Positions 1 to 13,118 of a stretch of DNA of 27,803 nt are shown piece by piece. Positions within the stretch are counted from its first letter, which is position 1. Every line of letters starts with the position of its first letter. Location: assembly GCA_022376515.1 (NCBI GenBank), contig WTXI01000421.1:1-27803 (forward strand), in the 5' to 3' direction. A program made the position numbers and the translations under genes. The notes beneath the pieces are model-generated. The model did no database searches and was not told the origin of the DNA. It worked only from the letters and a program-made list of their open reading frames with translations. The DNA comes from Lactifluus volemus (lineage: Eukaryota > Basidiomycota > Agaricomycetes > Russulales > Russulaceae).

Positions 1-3000
1 CCGTAACACAGCATGCTGAAAGATGAGGGTTTTTAGGCAGCTCTAACCCACCGGCCTGGGAAAGAGCTATAAGACTGTATCGGATCGGTATTAGGACTCG
101 GAATTCTATGATTTTGAATGTGCCCTACCGATCCATGCAGCGAATGGCCGAAGTAAAAACCCTTGTGGACAGCGGAGCCACGGAAAACCTCATGGACACC
201 TCCACCGCCTCTTTCTTAAACATCGCCCTCCAGAAACTCCCCCTTCCCCGAACCATCACCAACGCCGACGGCTCTGCTAATACAGCGGGAGCCCTCACTC
301 ATTACTGCGAACTCAGGATCAGACAAGGAGACAAAGAAGTACAGAACTTCTACGTCTCGAACCTAGGCTCAGATCGGATCATTCTGGGGTACCCTTGGCT
401 AAAAGCTTTCCAACCAAGGTTCGACTGGGAGACTGGTCGACTCAACGGGCCTCCAGTACACCTAGAAGCCAAGTGGTACGACCGGGTGAAGAAAAGACAA
501 GAGCGAATGATTGTACGAAGAGCACACGTAGATCCGGCTTGGGAAGAAGGAGACGAGATCATCCTAGTTAGCAAGGTCAACATGGCACAACAATGGGCGG
601 AGAAAGCGAACAAAGACAAAGAAAAAGTAGAAATCCCCCCGCAATATCAAGACTTTGCAGACGTCTTCTCGGAGGAGGGAGCAAAGCAATTCCCACCATC
701 CAGGCCAGAGGACCACGCAATTAAACTGAAACCCGAAGCACCAGACGTCATCAACTGCAAAGTATACCCTCTGACCACAGCAGAAAAGCAAGCTACGAAG
801 GAGTGGATCGACAAACACGAACAAAAAAACTACATCAAAAAATCCAACTCCCCCTGGTCGACGCCCTGGTTCTTCATCAAAAAGAAAGACGGCAGTCTCC
901 GTCCCATTCAGGACTATCGCGAGGTCAACAAATGGACGATCAGAGACGTCTACCCCATGCCAAGGATAGAACAGATCATGGAAGAACTCAGCGGCAAGGA
1001 ACTGTTCACCAAGTTCGACATCCGATCGGGGTACCATAATATACGCATCAAGGAGGAGGACCGCTGGAAAGCGGCCTTCAAAACCCCCTTTGGACTGTAC
1101 CACCCCAATGTCATGCTATTTGGACTGAATAATTCCCCAGCCACTTTCCAGCGAATGGCGGACAGGGTCTTTAAGCCCATCTACAATGAATTTCCCGGAG
1201 AATGCCATGGGTACATGGACGACTTCCTGATAGCCACGCATAAAGACCCAGCTCGCCACCGCTTAATCACACGGAAGGTCCTGCAAGTATTCCGCGATCA
1301 CAGCTTATTCCTCAAACTCCCCAAGTGCGAGTTTGAGAAGGATGCGGTGGAATACCTAGGCATCTATGTGAAGGATGGGACCATCCGCATAGACCCAACC
1401 AAACGAAGCGGACTAGCGACATGGCCGCGACAACTGTCCACGGTAACCCAAGTACGAAGCACCCTTGGTGTTCTGGGGTACCAAAGACCGTTCATCCGAG
1501 GGTTCGCCCACATCGCCAAACCCCTCACAAGCCTCCTTAAAAAGGGGCAGACGTTCAAATGGACGCAAGAGTGCACGGATGCCCTGAATAAACTAATTGA
1601 CATAGTCACTAGCGACCCCGTACTCTTCAGACCAGACGAGGCCAAACAATTCGAACTGGAGGTCAACGCTTCCCAGTATGCGATAGGAGCCATCCTCTAT
1701 CAACGCGACGACAATGGGAAGCAGAGACCGGTAGCCTATCACTCAGAAACCTTAAACGAAGCAGAAAGAGGCTACGACATCTTTGATCGAGAGCTCATGG
1801 CCGTAGTCAAAGGACTAGAGAACTGGCGACATCTCCTACTGGGAGCGCAACACGAAGTTTTGGTCTTCACCGACCATGCTAACTTGCAGCATCGGCGCAA
1901 CCCACAGAAAATCAATAGGAGAGTTGCCCGATACATCCCTCGCCTCGCGGAATATAACTACAAACTGATCCATAAGCCTGGGAAGTACAACAAGGCGGAC
2001 CACCTCTCGCGCCACCCAGATTATGACCAGGGAAAGGAAGACAACCAGGATGTCACAGTTCTCCCTGACTCTGTTTTCGTCCGAGCCATCAGCCTCTCCT
2101 CCCTCGAAGAACGCGTCTTTGAAGCGCAAACCTGTGCCCCTGCAGAACTCCTCCACTGGTCGGAACTCCACCCCCGTATGCACAGATGGGACAACATTTG
2201 GTTCCACGATGACAAACCAGTTGTCGTGGTAGACAACCCCCTGAGAAGGGAGATAATTACTCACTACCATGACCACCAGACAGCAGGACACCCCGGAATT
2301 TTTTACACCTACCTGCTTGTTACGCGCGACTACTGGTGGCCTGACGTCAAACAGTTCGTCAAAAACTATGTACAAGGATGTGCCGTCTGCCAAGCAACAA
2401 AAAGTCGTACCACTAAGCCCAAAATCCCCATCTTCCCCATCACCACAGAACGAAACGCCGCCCCCTTTGAAACCATAGCCCTAGACCTAATAACCGACTT
2501 ACCCCTGTCAAAAGGGTACGACTCCATCCTCACGATCACTGACCACGACTGTACCAAAGCAGCCGTCTTCCTCCCCTGCAACAAAACCATAGACGCACCA
2601 GGAGTAGCCTCCCTGTACGCTGAACACGTGTTTCCCCACTATGGTGCCCCCAGAAAGGTTATTTCGGACCGAGACCCCCGCTTCACAGCTAACTTCACGC
2701 GGGAACTCTGCCGAATACTGGGGTCAGCCCAGAACCTCAGTACAGCTTACCACCCACAGACAGACGGACAGTCAGAACGCACTAATCAATGGCTGGAGCA
2801 GTACTTAAGGATCTATGGGAATTACGAACAAGACGACTGGGCTACCTGGTTGCCTATGGCGCAGTACGTACAAAGGTCGTGGCCTAACGCTACCACAAGC
2901 AAGATGCCGTTTGAACTCCTCATGGGACACACGCCCTCCCTACCAGATCAGCCGATCACAACCAACGTCCCCCTTCTGGAAGACAGACAACACACCCTGG

Positions 3001-3905
3001 AACGTGTAAGAGAGCAGGCTCAACGATCAATCAAAGCTGCTCAGAACACGCTACAACGTTACGCTCAGAGGAAAAAGGGACAATGTAACTACAGACCCTT
3101 CCATGAAGGCGAGAAAGTCTGGCTGGAAGGGACCAATCTAAAAACGACACACCCCACTGCTAAACTGAGCAACAAACGGCATGGACCCTTCCTTGTGACC
3201 AAAGTCGTGTCACCGGTAGTCTTCAAACTGCGACTCCCTGCCTCATGGAAGATACACGATGTCTTCCATGCCTCCCTCCTTTCACCGTATAAGGAAACGG
3301 AGGAACACGGTGAGAACTTTGAAGAACCCCCACCTGACCTGATCGAAGGCGAGACGGAGTATGAGGTGGATCAAATCCTCGACATGCGGTGGAGTGGAGG
3401 CAAGAACAATAGAAAGCGTCAATATAGGGTTCGATGGAAGGGCTACAGTGAAGCACATGACACTTGGGAACCAGAAGGGAACATCCGTGCTCCGGATTGC
3501 CTCAGAGAATTCATCCAGAAGCATCCAAAGAAGGCGCTCGCGGAAGACATAAAAGCGAAGCCAAAGAGAAGAGGACGAGTCATCATTCGATCCGTCCAAG
3601 TCTCTTCAATGCCTTCCTCTCCCAATAACTCTTCTACTGCCTCCCCTACTAGTCCTCGTCGCCCAGTGGCGGTCTACAGCCCCGAGGATAGAGACTTCCT
3701 TGCAGCAATTGCCCAAGTCGACGTCCAGGTTATCCAGGACCTCCTGATGGGTAGAGACACCTCCCCAGTATCCGAAGCCCCCTCCTCCCCACGTTACGTA
3801 CCAGCCACACCTTCCGAGACTGCGGTGGATGACGACGACGACATCCAAGAAATACCGTGTCTCCCCACGCCTCCTCGCGCTAGAATCCTCAGCCCCATTA
3901 AATAG
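1..3905 (+). mobile_element. Ty3/gypsy-type chromodomain LTR retrotransposon, 5' part outside window
   Basis: The domain order protease, reverse transcriptase, RNase H, integrase, chromodomain is that of a Ty3/gypsy chromovirus of the Tf2-like kind common in basidiomycetes. The left end (5' LTR and most or all of gag) is beyond the window. On the right I see no convincing LTR after the pol stop: there is no clear polypurine tract followed by a TG...CA unit, so the element's 3' limit is uncertain and may reach toward about 4260. With only one end visible, target-site duplications cannot be checked. Confidence 0.9.
108..3905 (+). CDS. Ty3/gypsy Pol polyprotein with C-terminal chromodomain
   Basis: One open frame of 1265 codons. 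Visible domains: aspartic protease motif DSGAT at residues 21-25; reverse transcriptase about 235-430 with YMDD at 369-372; RNase H about 505-650; integrase HHCC zinc finger (HYHDH near 720, CAVC near 757); integrase core with the expected D, D and E near 793, 853 and 889; a GPY/F-like module near 1025; chromodomain from about 1085 to 1130 (VRWKGY, TWEPE), which in this family targets integration to modified chromatin. A tail of about 110 residues, rich in Ser/Pro and ending acidic, follows. The frame stays open upstream to nt 27, after a TGA at 24-26, so the ATG at 108 may not be the true start: Pol could be read from gag by frameshift or readthrough. Odd: RNase H has Asn520 (in EVNAS) where the family has a catalytic Asp. 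The element may therefore be defective although its frame is intact. Confidence 0.93.
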   Translation: MILNVPYRSMQRMAEVKTLVDSGATENLMDTSTASFLNIALQKLPLPRTITNADGSANTAGALTHYCELRIRQGDKEVQNFYVSNLGSDRIILGYPWLKAFQPRFDWETGRLNGPPVHLEAKWYDRVKKRQERMIVRRAHVDPAWEEGDEIILVSKVNMAQQWAEKANKDKEKVEIPPQYQDFADVFSEEGAKQFPPSRPEDHAIKLKPEAPDVINCKVYPLTTAEKQATKEWIDKHEQKNYIKKSNSPWSTPWFFIKKKDGSLRPIQDYREVNKWTIRDVYPMPRIEQIMEELSGKELFTKFDIRSGYHNIRIKEEDRWKAAFKTPFGLYHPNVMLFGLNNSPATFQRMADRVFKPIYNEFPGECHGYMDDFLIATHKDPARHRLITRKVLQVFRDHSLFLKLPKCEFEKDAVEYLGIYVKDGTIRIDPTKRSGLATWPRQLSTVTQVRSTLGVLGYQRPFIRGFAHIAKPLTSLLKKGQTFKWTQECTDALNKLIDIVTSDPVLFRPDEAKQFELEVNASQYAIGAILYQRDDNGKQRPVAYHSETLNEAERGYDIFDRELMAVVKGLENWRHLLLGAQHEVLVFTDHANLQHRRNPQKINRRVARYIPRLAEYNYKLIHKPGKYNKADHLSRHPDYDQGKEDNQDVTVLPDSVFVRAISLSSLEERVFEAQTCAPAELLHWSELHPRMHRWDNIWFHDDKPVVVVDNPLRREIITHYHDHQTAGHPGIFYTYLLVTRDYWWPDVKQFVKNYVQGCAVCQATKSRTTKPKIPIFPITTERNAAPFETIALDLITDLPLSKGYDSILTITDHDCTKAAVFLPCNKTIDAPGVASLYAEHVFPHYGAPRKVISDRDPRFTANFTRELCRILGSAQNLSTAYHPQTDGQSERTNQWLEQYLRIYGNYEQDDWATWLPMAQYVQRSWPNATTSKMPFELLMGHTPSLPDQPITTNVPLLEDRQHTLERVREQAQRSIKAAQNTLQRYAQRKKGQCNYRPFHEGEKVWLEGTNLKTTHPTAKLSNKRHGPFLVTKVVSPVVFKLRLPASWKIHDVFHASLLSPYKETEEHGENFEEPPPDLIEGETEYEVDQILDMRWSGGKNNRKRQYRVRWKGYSEAHDTWEPEGNIRAPDCLREFIQKHPKKALAEDIKAKPKRRGRVIIRSVQVSSMPSSPNNSSTASPTSPRRPVAVYSPEDRDFLAAIAQVDVQVIQDLLMGRDTSPVSEAPSSPRYVPATPSETAVDDDDDIQEIPCLPTPPRARILSPIK

Positions 3906-4374
3906 CACTGGCGAGACGAGGGAATATTGGTCCCGGCCTCCCAAAGCACCTGCACAAAGAGCGGCCCGACATCAAAGGGAAACCCCGAGTTGGATATCAT
4001 AGGTGCAGCGCAAAGCGTCCACTGGGCGCTCTGTACACTCCTGGGACATCCACTCCGGCCCGACTCGGTACACAATAATAGCCAGTTGCTACGGGTGTAC
4101 GACGTGATGACCGAGAGCACCGCGGCAGTACCACATGTTCGCCCCACAACGAAATGGAATTCCCGGAGCTACGAGACTAGTACCGGATCATTCCGATCTA
4201 CGTACTCTACTACTCCATTTGCACTTCCAGACTCATTTCTAAGATTATTGTCAGCAAGGTAAGTCACAACATAGAAGTGCCCAATATAGTGGTCACTACC
4301 TTCAGGTATATATCATACAAAACCCGCCGGTGTACCAGATAAATGATATAGTTGGAGGAATAGGTGCTACACCG
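3906..4374. other. Gene-free stretch between the retrotransposon and DUF6534 copy A
   Basis: I find no supported gene. This may contain the retrotransposon's 3' untranslated part or a degraded LTR, but I could not find paired ends. The right part, from about 4340, begins to resemble the sequence beyond the 3' ends of the other DUF6534-like copies (for example a shared GGAGGAATAGGTGCT stretch, also seen near 15590). Confidence 0.5.
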
Positions 4375-6292
4375 TCACCGATCGGAGGATTCAACGACCA
4401 TGACAAGCTTGTCCTCATGTTCACCTTCAGCGGACTCCAACATGTCGAGGGATATTCCTTCATCCTCAGCGAATCGTATCGTGTTTGTCCTTCTGGGAAA
4501 TCGGCTAGGATCATCGACGCGGTGGACAACGTCTGATGAGGAGTTGGTGCCAGGGTACGAGCTATGGGTGGTCACAGATACAGAAACAGTTGGGTATCCG
4601 GGGTCCACCTGGAACGCGGTGCAGAGGTGGTCCCGGGAATTGAGCCTGCAATCAGATAGCGATAGATGCGTATCCGTAAGGACACCTAGGAGCGGAACAG
4701 GGGAGAGCATGGACGCACATTGCCATGAAAGAGCAAGAGTAGAGACGTACGAGGATGAACCAAAATGGAGCGTAGATGAGCGTACAAGGGTAGCATATGG
4801 CCTGCGTGTGGTCAGCAGGATGGATACAACAATTACCATCAAAAATACCAACTGTGACAAGACATATCGTTGCAAACACACTGTGGGGAACGTCACGACA
4901 AGATACAGTGGGTGATGATCAGGCCACGAACAGTGAGAGAAACCCGCTGTTAATGCAGTAGACAGCGAGAATCGTGGTAGGCGAGGTGCTTGACCTATGC
5001 CTATGCAATGTCGTCTTCACTCGCATGGTGATTCGAGACACCGTACGTGACTTTACTCACCGCTTTATTTTTGAGTCTCGCGTTAATAAGTAATATACCA
5101 TACCCGAAGTGATGATCAAATCGCACGCAACCTCTAAAGAGAGGCCAGCAACCGTGATCGGCTGCAAAGAAAACGATTGAGTGACGAAAATGGATGCAAT
5201 AATGATGCAGTACAGTCGAAATGGGCGCTTCGTAGTAATCAGGGTATTGATAGCTGAGAAGGCGATAAGCCGCTCTGAGTGGAGGGTACCGGAATGAAGC
5301 TTACCACTGGACGACGAAAACTAAGCACAGTCAATGTGGTCAGAGCTGGAATTTGAAGCGAGAAGATGACCCATCGCGCACCGATTCCAAACGCTATCAA
5401 AACAGTAAGCTTCCAAACAGTGAACGGTGGACATGGAATATATCTACCTAGCTCAGAGAGGGTTAGGATCACCTGGAAATGAATCATCAATTAATTGGTA
5501 GTTGGTCACGCAAAGGAAGGATCACGATGAGGATTGGGATGTAAATCTTGCTCTTGCTTACTGTCCCATGAGAAATAAGTAATTCTCTATCAACCAGTGT
5601 CGCAATTTTGAGACACGTACACTTATAAATTCTCCAAGCATAAAACCTGACATTATGATGATTTCAATGTAAGATCACATAGCAGTCAGACCAAGTGGTG
5701 GGTGACGCACTGCTGAATGGCAATAGTAACAACAACTAGGATACAGCTTTTAGATATGCGTACTTTGATCTGAAAAGATATACATACCTCCAAACAGAAT
5801 CTGGATTCGAAGGCTCCTGTTATTATCCTCGAGTTCGAAATCAATAATCAATCCTCACAAAATTTTCTACACACCAGGGAGTCGACGTGATATCCGCAAT
5901 GAGATTGCCGAAGTTCGTTACTCCGACTACATAGTATCCATGTATGAGAAAGATTAATTGTAGAGTTTCCAATATCCTGTTCAAATTAAGACACGCTAAC
6001 AGTGGTACTGGTGTGACCCTACAGGAGCATTACAACCTGAACAGAGTGCCATGAACATCTAGGGGCGGGGAAAGGGAACAATGCACGTACAAAAAACTTT
6101 TGAAATGGTCTATCCTTCTGAGAGTGACGAGTAAAGTAGGAGTAGACTTGAAGACATATCACGCCATATAATCTGTTTTTGCTTTGTCAGGTCTGTCCGT
6201 CGAGAGTGAGAAGTGGCCCCGCACATTGACGAGAATACAAGACCTAATAAGAACGGTCCAAGAATATTGTTTAGAGAAGGCAGCACTGACAT
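4375..6292 (-). CDS. DUF6534-like multi-membrane protein, copy A (best preserved, possibly decaying)
   Basis: Read on the minus strand from the ATG at 6292. Exon 1 gives a hydrophobic start (NNILGPFLLGLVFSS), and an intron with donor GTGCGG leads into LYGVICLQVYSYFTRHSQKD. Further exons encode FLIHGYYVVGVTNFGN, FYAWRIY, LSLEVACDLIITSGMVYYL, TTILAVYCINSGFLSL and FWFILVRLYSCSFMAM, then LNSRDHL after a 73-bp intron (4718-4646), and an acidic tail ending at the stop at 4375. This order matches the Agaricomycete DUF6534 family, thought to be seven-helix-like membrane proteins of unknown function. Problems: the join after the second exon (near 6010-6090) and the join near 5480-5530 do not resolve into a clean frame, and a 4-nt deletion relative to copy B lies near 5740-5755. 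The gene is either poorly predictable or recently inactivated. The family call is firm; functionality is doubtful. Confidence 0.6.
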
Positions 6293-7639
6293 TATCGGGG
6301 GAGCACACAGATTTGACAATGTCGATGGATGGGGAGTCTAAGCAAGCGTAGCGTAAGATGTTATGAAATCAAACACCCTTTATAAGCTCAAAACGGGGTG
6401 CAGCCAGCACCATGGTCCAAGGATTAGCCGTATCAAAAGTAAAAAAAGACCGAATCTCAGCTGTAACCGTGACGGTGATCATGATGTCGCATCAGAATGG
6501 CACGGAACCCACAATCAATTTTTCCTGGTTCGTAACATGGACTTTTTGACAAACCATGCATGAAGACATCAACCGAAGGCTTGGCCCTCTTGAGCGTCAG
6601 CTCCCTGCACCCGCGCCATGGCGGCGATATGCAACAGTAACAGCTTGACATGTGGTGCTGATCCGGTGATTTATTGAAAGGTTTTTCTGGCCCTTCGTGT
6701 CCACGATATGCCGATGCTTGTACGCAACGAATTTTTTTTGCTGTGGAAGCTGTGCATGACCCAGTACCAGGCTGTGTCTATTTCAAGACGCGATCGGTGT
6801 TAATGCAGATCAACCGGTCCGCGCTGCGCGACATTGTTTGCGCGTGTGTTGTCAGATGTATGATGGCTCCCACGTCCCAACCTCCAACGGGCTGCACGGC
6901 AAGCCAGCGTCTGACCCCGAGAATCTTTCAAGTTGTTAAGGCAATAGAAATTTCTCCTCATTTGAAAGGGTGAGCGCCGTCTATTCCTGACTTTTACTAG
7001 TACATTACTAGCACCCTGCGAGGGTGACACTGCTCAAGTTGAGGTTGAATGTATACATGACAGGACAGTATTCGGTTCATATGTACTGGCCCCATGTTAT
7101 GGTGTCATACATGATGTCTAACTGTTTTAAACCTCATCCGTGATATTTGATGGGTCTGGTCCTGATTAGCCTACGCACGCTCTCACCCTGGCAGAGATAC
7201 TCGCCCCTTAGGCAATAGAAAACCCTTCATTCATATATCAAATATCAAATGACTCCGTAATAAGTTGCACATTCACTGGAGCTTCAGTCTAGCGTAGTTC
7301 ATCTTATCTTATCTGGGCGCCAAATGTTCTGTCCCGAGCCTCAACCAGATCATACTTCCCCTGCGTATTCTCCTTTATTTACACTTTAGAACGCCCAATG
7401 AGAAAATATAACGGTCGATATATAAGTCCATGTTGGTCCCCAAGAAACACCCTAACCAAGGCAACAAGCAAGTTAAGTGGCAAATTGTTCATCTGCGCTC
7501 AAGGGGGCCATTTTCAGAGCATCAAGATCCACAGCTCCCTCATATGAAGCACAGAGATGGAGAAATAGCCGACAACGGCAACCGCTTTATCATGCTTGAT
7601 TGTGATAAATTGATTAGGAATTCGAATTCCGACGCCATG
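6293..7639. other. Gene-free stretch with duplicated upstream sequence of copy A
   Basis: I see no gene. The first 400 or so bases are recognisably related to the region upstream of copy C (17518-17900) and partly to that of copy B (14901-15110). Shared words include ACAGCTTGACATG/GCAGCTTGACATG (6640s and 17860s) and variants of a GGGACC/GGGCCCACAA motif (6508, 15090 and 17716 areas). The rest, from about 6700 to 7639, holds only short frames without family resemblance. Confidence 0.45.
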
Positions 7640-8045
7640 GCAAACGTCTGACATGGTTTAGTGAATGGGGTAGGTATAGACGAGGAGGCAGAAAATGTCA
7701 GGAATCCGGTGTCCAATGTAATGCGTTCGAAGGTGATCCATGGAATTGAGTCTGTCGTTAGTTAGTATTCGTGAGGACATCTGGAAGTGGTGCGTAGATG
7801 AGAGGGTATGAGGATAGCATACACACTGTGAATGTGATCAGCAGTGGACACAATAATCACCACAAAAAAATACCAACAGCAGCAAGATATAACGGTTGCG
7901 AATACTCTACAGGAAAGTCAAGACTGGATGATAATCAGGCCACGGACATTGTGAAAAACCCACCATTGTTAATGCAGTAGACCACGAGGATCGTAGGTGA
8001 TCTGCGTATTGCCACCTTTACTGTTCGATCCGTACGTAATCGTAA
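7640..8045 (-). pseudogene. Truncated DUF6534-like fragment, copy D
   Basis: Matches only the 3' third of copies A-C. Recognisable blocks are the GTCTACTGCATTAACA exon (encoding VYCIN) near 7960-7980, the Phe-Ala-Thr exon with a damaged CAG acceptor near 7905, and the final exon beginning ACTCAATTCC near 7740. The block encoding the FWFILVRLYSCSFMAM helix is deleted near 7770-7800. Reading frames are broken. It is a relic, separated from copy A by about 1.3 kb and lying tail-first beside ISA2. Confidence 0.7.
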
Positions 8046-8198
8046 CGTTATCCAGCCAACTTGATTCTAGTGCCGCACAACAATCGAATAATGATAAAGC
8101 ATGCTGCAGAAGAAATCCGCCAAATTTGCAGTGCACAAGCCGGAAAAATGTAGTATAAGAGCTGTAGAGGTACTGTAGAAACGAGAGCCAAAAGGTGG

Positions 8199-8847
8199 TT
8201 AGGTCTTAGCCTCCCAACTGACGCCACATCCACAGCCGGCCCCGACAGCCTGCGGGTTATTAACAACACGGAATGAACTGCCAATAAGCTCGGTGGCGAA
8301 ATCAACGGTGGAGCCTCGTAAGAGGGTGAGAGACACTGCGTCTACGATGACACGCGCCTGAGTCACGACAGGGTGCCCAAATTCGCTTGAAGATACATTT
8401 CTTGAGTCTCCTGGAATAAAAAGGACGATAATAGACCTAGGCGTACTAGTCTTCTGGGGCGCTTTGCTGCGCGAGCTCCATTTTGTATTGATATCCATGA
8501 CACCCGCCTGACTCGACCGATATTCGCAGGGCTGAGCCCGAGTGTTTGTCTTGAGAAGATATTCGACCGAGTTGCTACCAACCGTGAGCTACGTGTCAAT
8601 GATCTCTGACTCAATGAAGAAAGAAACGCTGGCGAACCTCTGCAGCGCGCTCTGTAATCGCTAACTGGGCATCACGTTGGGGAAGGAGTTCTACGTCTAA
8701 CTCCGCGGTTTCGATATCCTCCACTGTCGGCGAACGGCGCAGAATTGCCGGGTTTGAGGGAGGTGTAGGAGTGGTTGCGGCTCTGCGAACTTGTGTTGAA
8801 AGGGCGAGTGGCAGACGACGGGATGAGTGACGGAGGAGTGGAATCAT
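8199..8847 (-). CDS. ISA2: Mitochondrial iron-sulfur cluster assembly protein ISA2 (A-type carrier)
   Basis: Three exons: 8847-8638, 8574-8447 and 8385-8199, with introns of 63 and 61 bp, giving 174 residues. The N-terminus (MIPLLRHSSRRLPLALS) is Arg-rich without acidic residues, as expected of a mitochondrial presequence. The HesB/IscA domain carries the three conserved cysteines: the first in SGGCHGYQY, the other two in the C-terminal GCGCGVSWE, preceded by LIGSSFRVVNNPQA. The block TELIGSSF and the GCGC ending favour ISA2/ISCA2 over ISA1. In the family, ISA2 works with ISA1 and IBA57 to form [4Fe-4S] clusters for aconitase and lipoate synthase. The second intron's acceptor was chosen because only CTTCAAG joins PEDY to EFGHPV in frame; nearer AGs give a stop. 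It is divergent from RVB1. Confidence 0.93.
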
Positions 8848-9074
8848 GACCAGATAGAACCGGGCCGTCTCACCACTAATCGGATGTCAATGTCACGATT
8901 CTAACTTGCGACTGTACAGTTACTGTAAAAGCAGAGTAGCTTGCATGTCAAAATAGTTCATAGTTCATTCATAAAAATAAAAGTGGGGTTTACAGTAGTT
9001 TGGTGAGACGCTGTCGTTGAGTAAACGGTGCTCGAGCGAACCGTGCTCAACTTCGACCCTTGTCCTCGACCACA
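8848..9074. promoter_or_regulatory. Shared divergent promoter of ISA2 and RVB1
   Basis: The 227 bp between the two start codons must hold both 5' untranslated regions and promoters. An A/T-rich stretch (TTCATAAAAATAAAAG near 8968-8983) is the only TATA-like sequence seen. The assignment rests on position; no transcription start can be read from the sequence. Confidence 0.6.
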
Positions 9075-10849
<1,775 letters not shown>

Positions 10850-10999
10850 CCGCGTGGCAGATGGTAATGGAATGGATTTTTTGGGCTTTTTGAGCGAGTC
10901 GCCAGGATAAGGGAATCCAACTGGCACCTCACGTCTCCCAATAAAATTAACAGAGGTGTTATCTCTACGATCATAGAATAAACTGGGGTGGGTGCTCGT
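10850..10999. other. Short convergent spacer between RVB1 and DPM1
   Basis: The 150 bp separate two stop codons that face each other. It must contain both 3' ends, so the transcripts probably overlap or nearly so. AATAAAATTAA-like sequence near 10939-10950 could serve a polyadenylation role on the plus strand. Nothing else is seen. Confidence 0.4.
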
Positions 11000-12469
<1,470 letters not shown>

Positions 12470-13118
12470 CATCTCAGGACAGTTCGCTACTCTTCTTATC
12501 GTCATTAAAGTAGTGAGGGTGTTCTGGATCGTTCAGTACGATATGAGTATTTGACAATACTAGAAGACAATATACAGTGATAGGACGTACTGTGTGGGAG
12601 TTGTAATAAATTTTACACAGTAGTACAGAATTTGGACATAATACTGTTTTCCATGGGAAATCTGTACCTAGTAGGGATTCAAGGAGCCCCGTTTAAACTC
12701 TTTCCGAGTATCTGAATCGTGCACACGACCGGTGTGACTAGCTTGCTCCGACCGCAGTAACCTGACTACAAGTATCTGCTGCTTCCTAATACATCAGACA
12801 CTTAATATCCACTATAAAAGTTTCACACTGTCAAAATAATGGTATAATGGGTTAGCCGCCAGTGTGGCTTATAAAAGAATAATCCGAACGAAATTTCTCG
12901 TCGCGCATATGTTCGCAGCTTCAATTTTTGACCCTGAGACATTATATATAACCTGTGGTATGCTGAGTGAATGATACAAAGGAGGGACAGGTGCCACATC
13001 GTGATCACCCATCGGAAGACAGTTCACTCTATCTATGGCAGACCAACAGGCTGATAGGTATACCACCCTCAGCAAATTACAGCGTGCCCATGTTTTTCAG
13101 CGATATGGTAGGACAACG
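12470..13118. other. Gene-free stretch downstream of NAA38 and of DUF6534 copy B
   Basis: Holds the 3' end of the NAA38-like gene and the sequence past the 3' end of copy B. The first 120 bases are recognisable again downstream of the NAA38 pseudogene at 18830-18935. No gene is supported. Confidence 0.45.

Noticed and set aside
564..1103. 179-codon frame antisense to the reverse transcriptase
   Set aside because: It is a mirror of the pol coding strand with no family resemblance; the sense frame has all catalytic motifs.
3906..4374. Possible 3' LTR of the retrotransposon
   Set aside because: No polypurine tract followed by a TG...CA unit and no second LTR in the window to compare with, so it is not called.
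4364..4915. 183-codon plus-strand frame
   Set aside because: Antisense to the last exons of DUF6534-like copy A, whose minus-strand reading is supported by family motifs and conserved introns.
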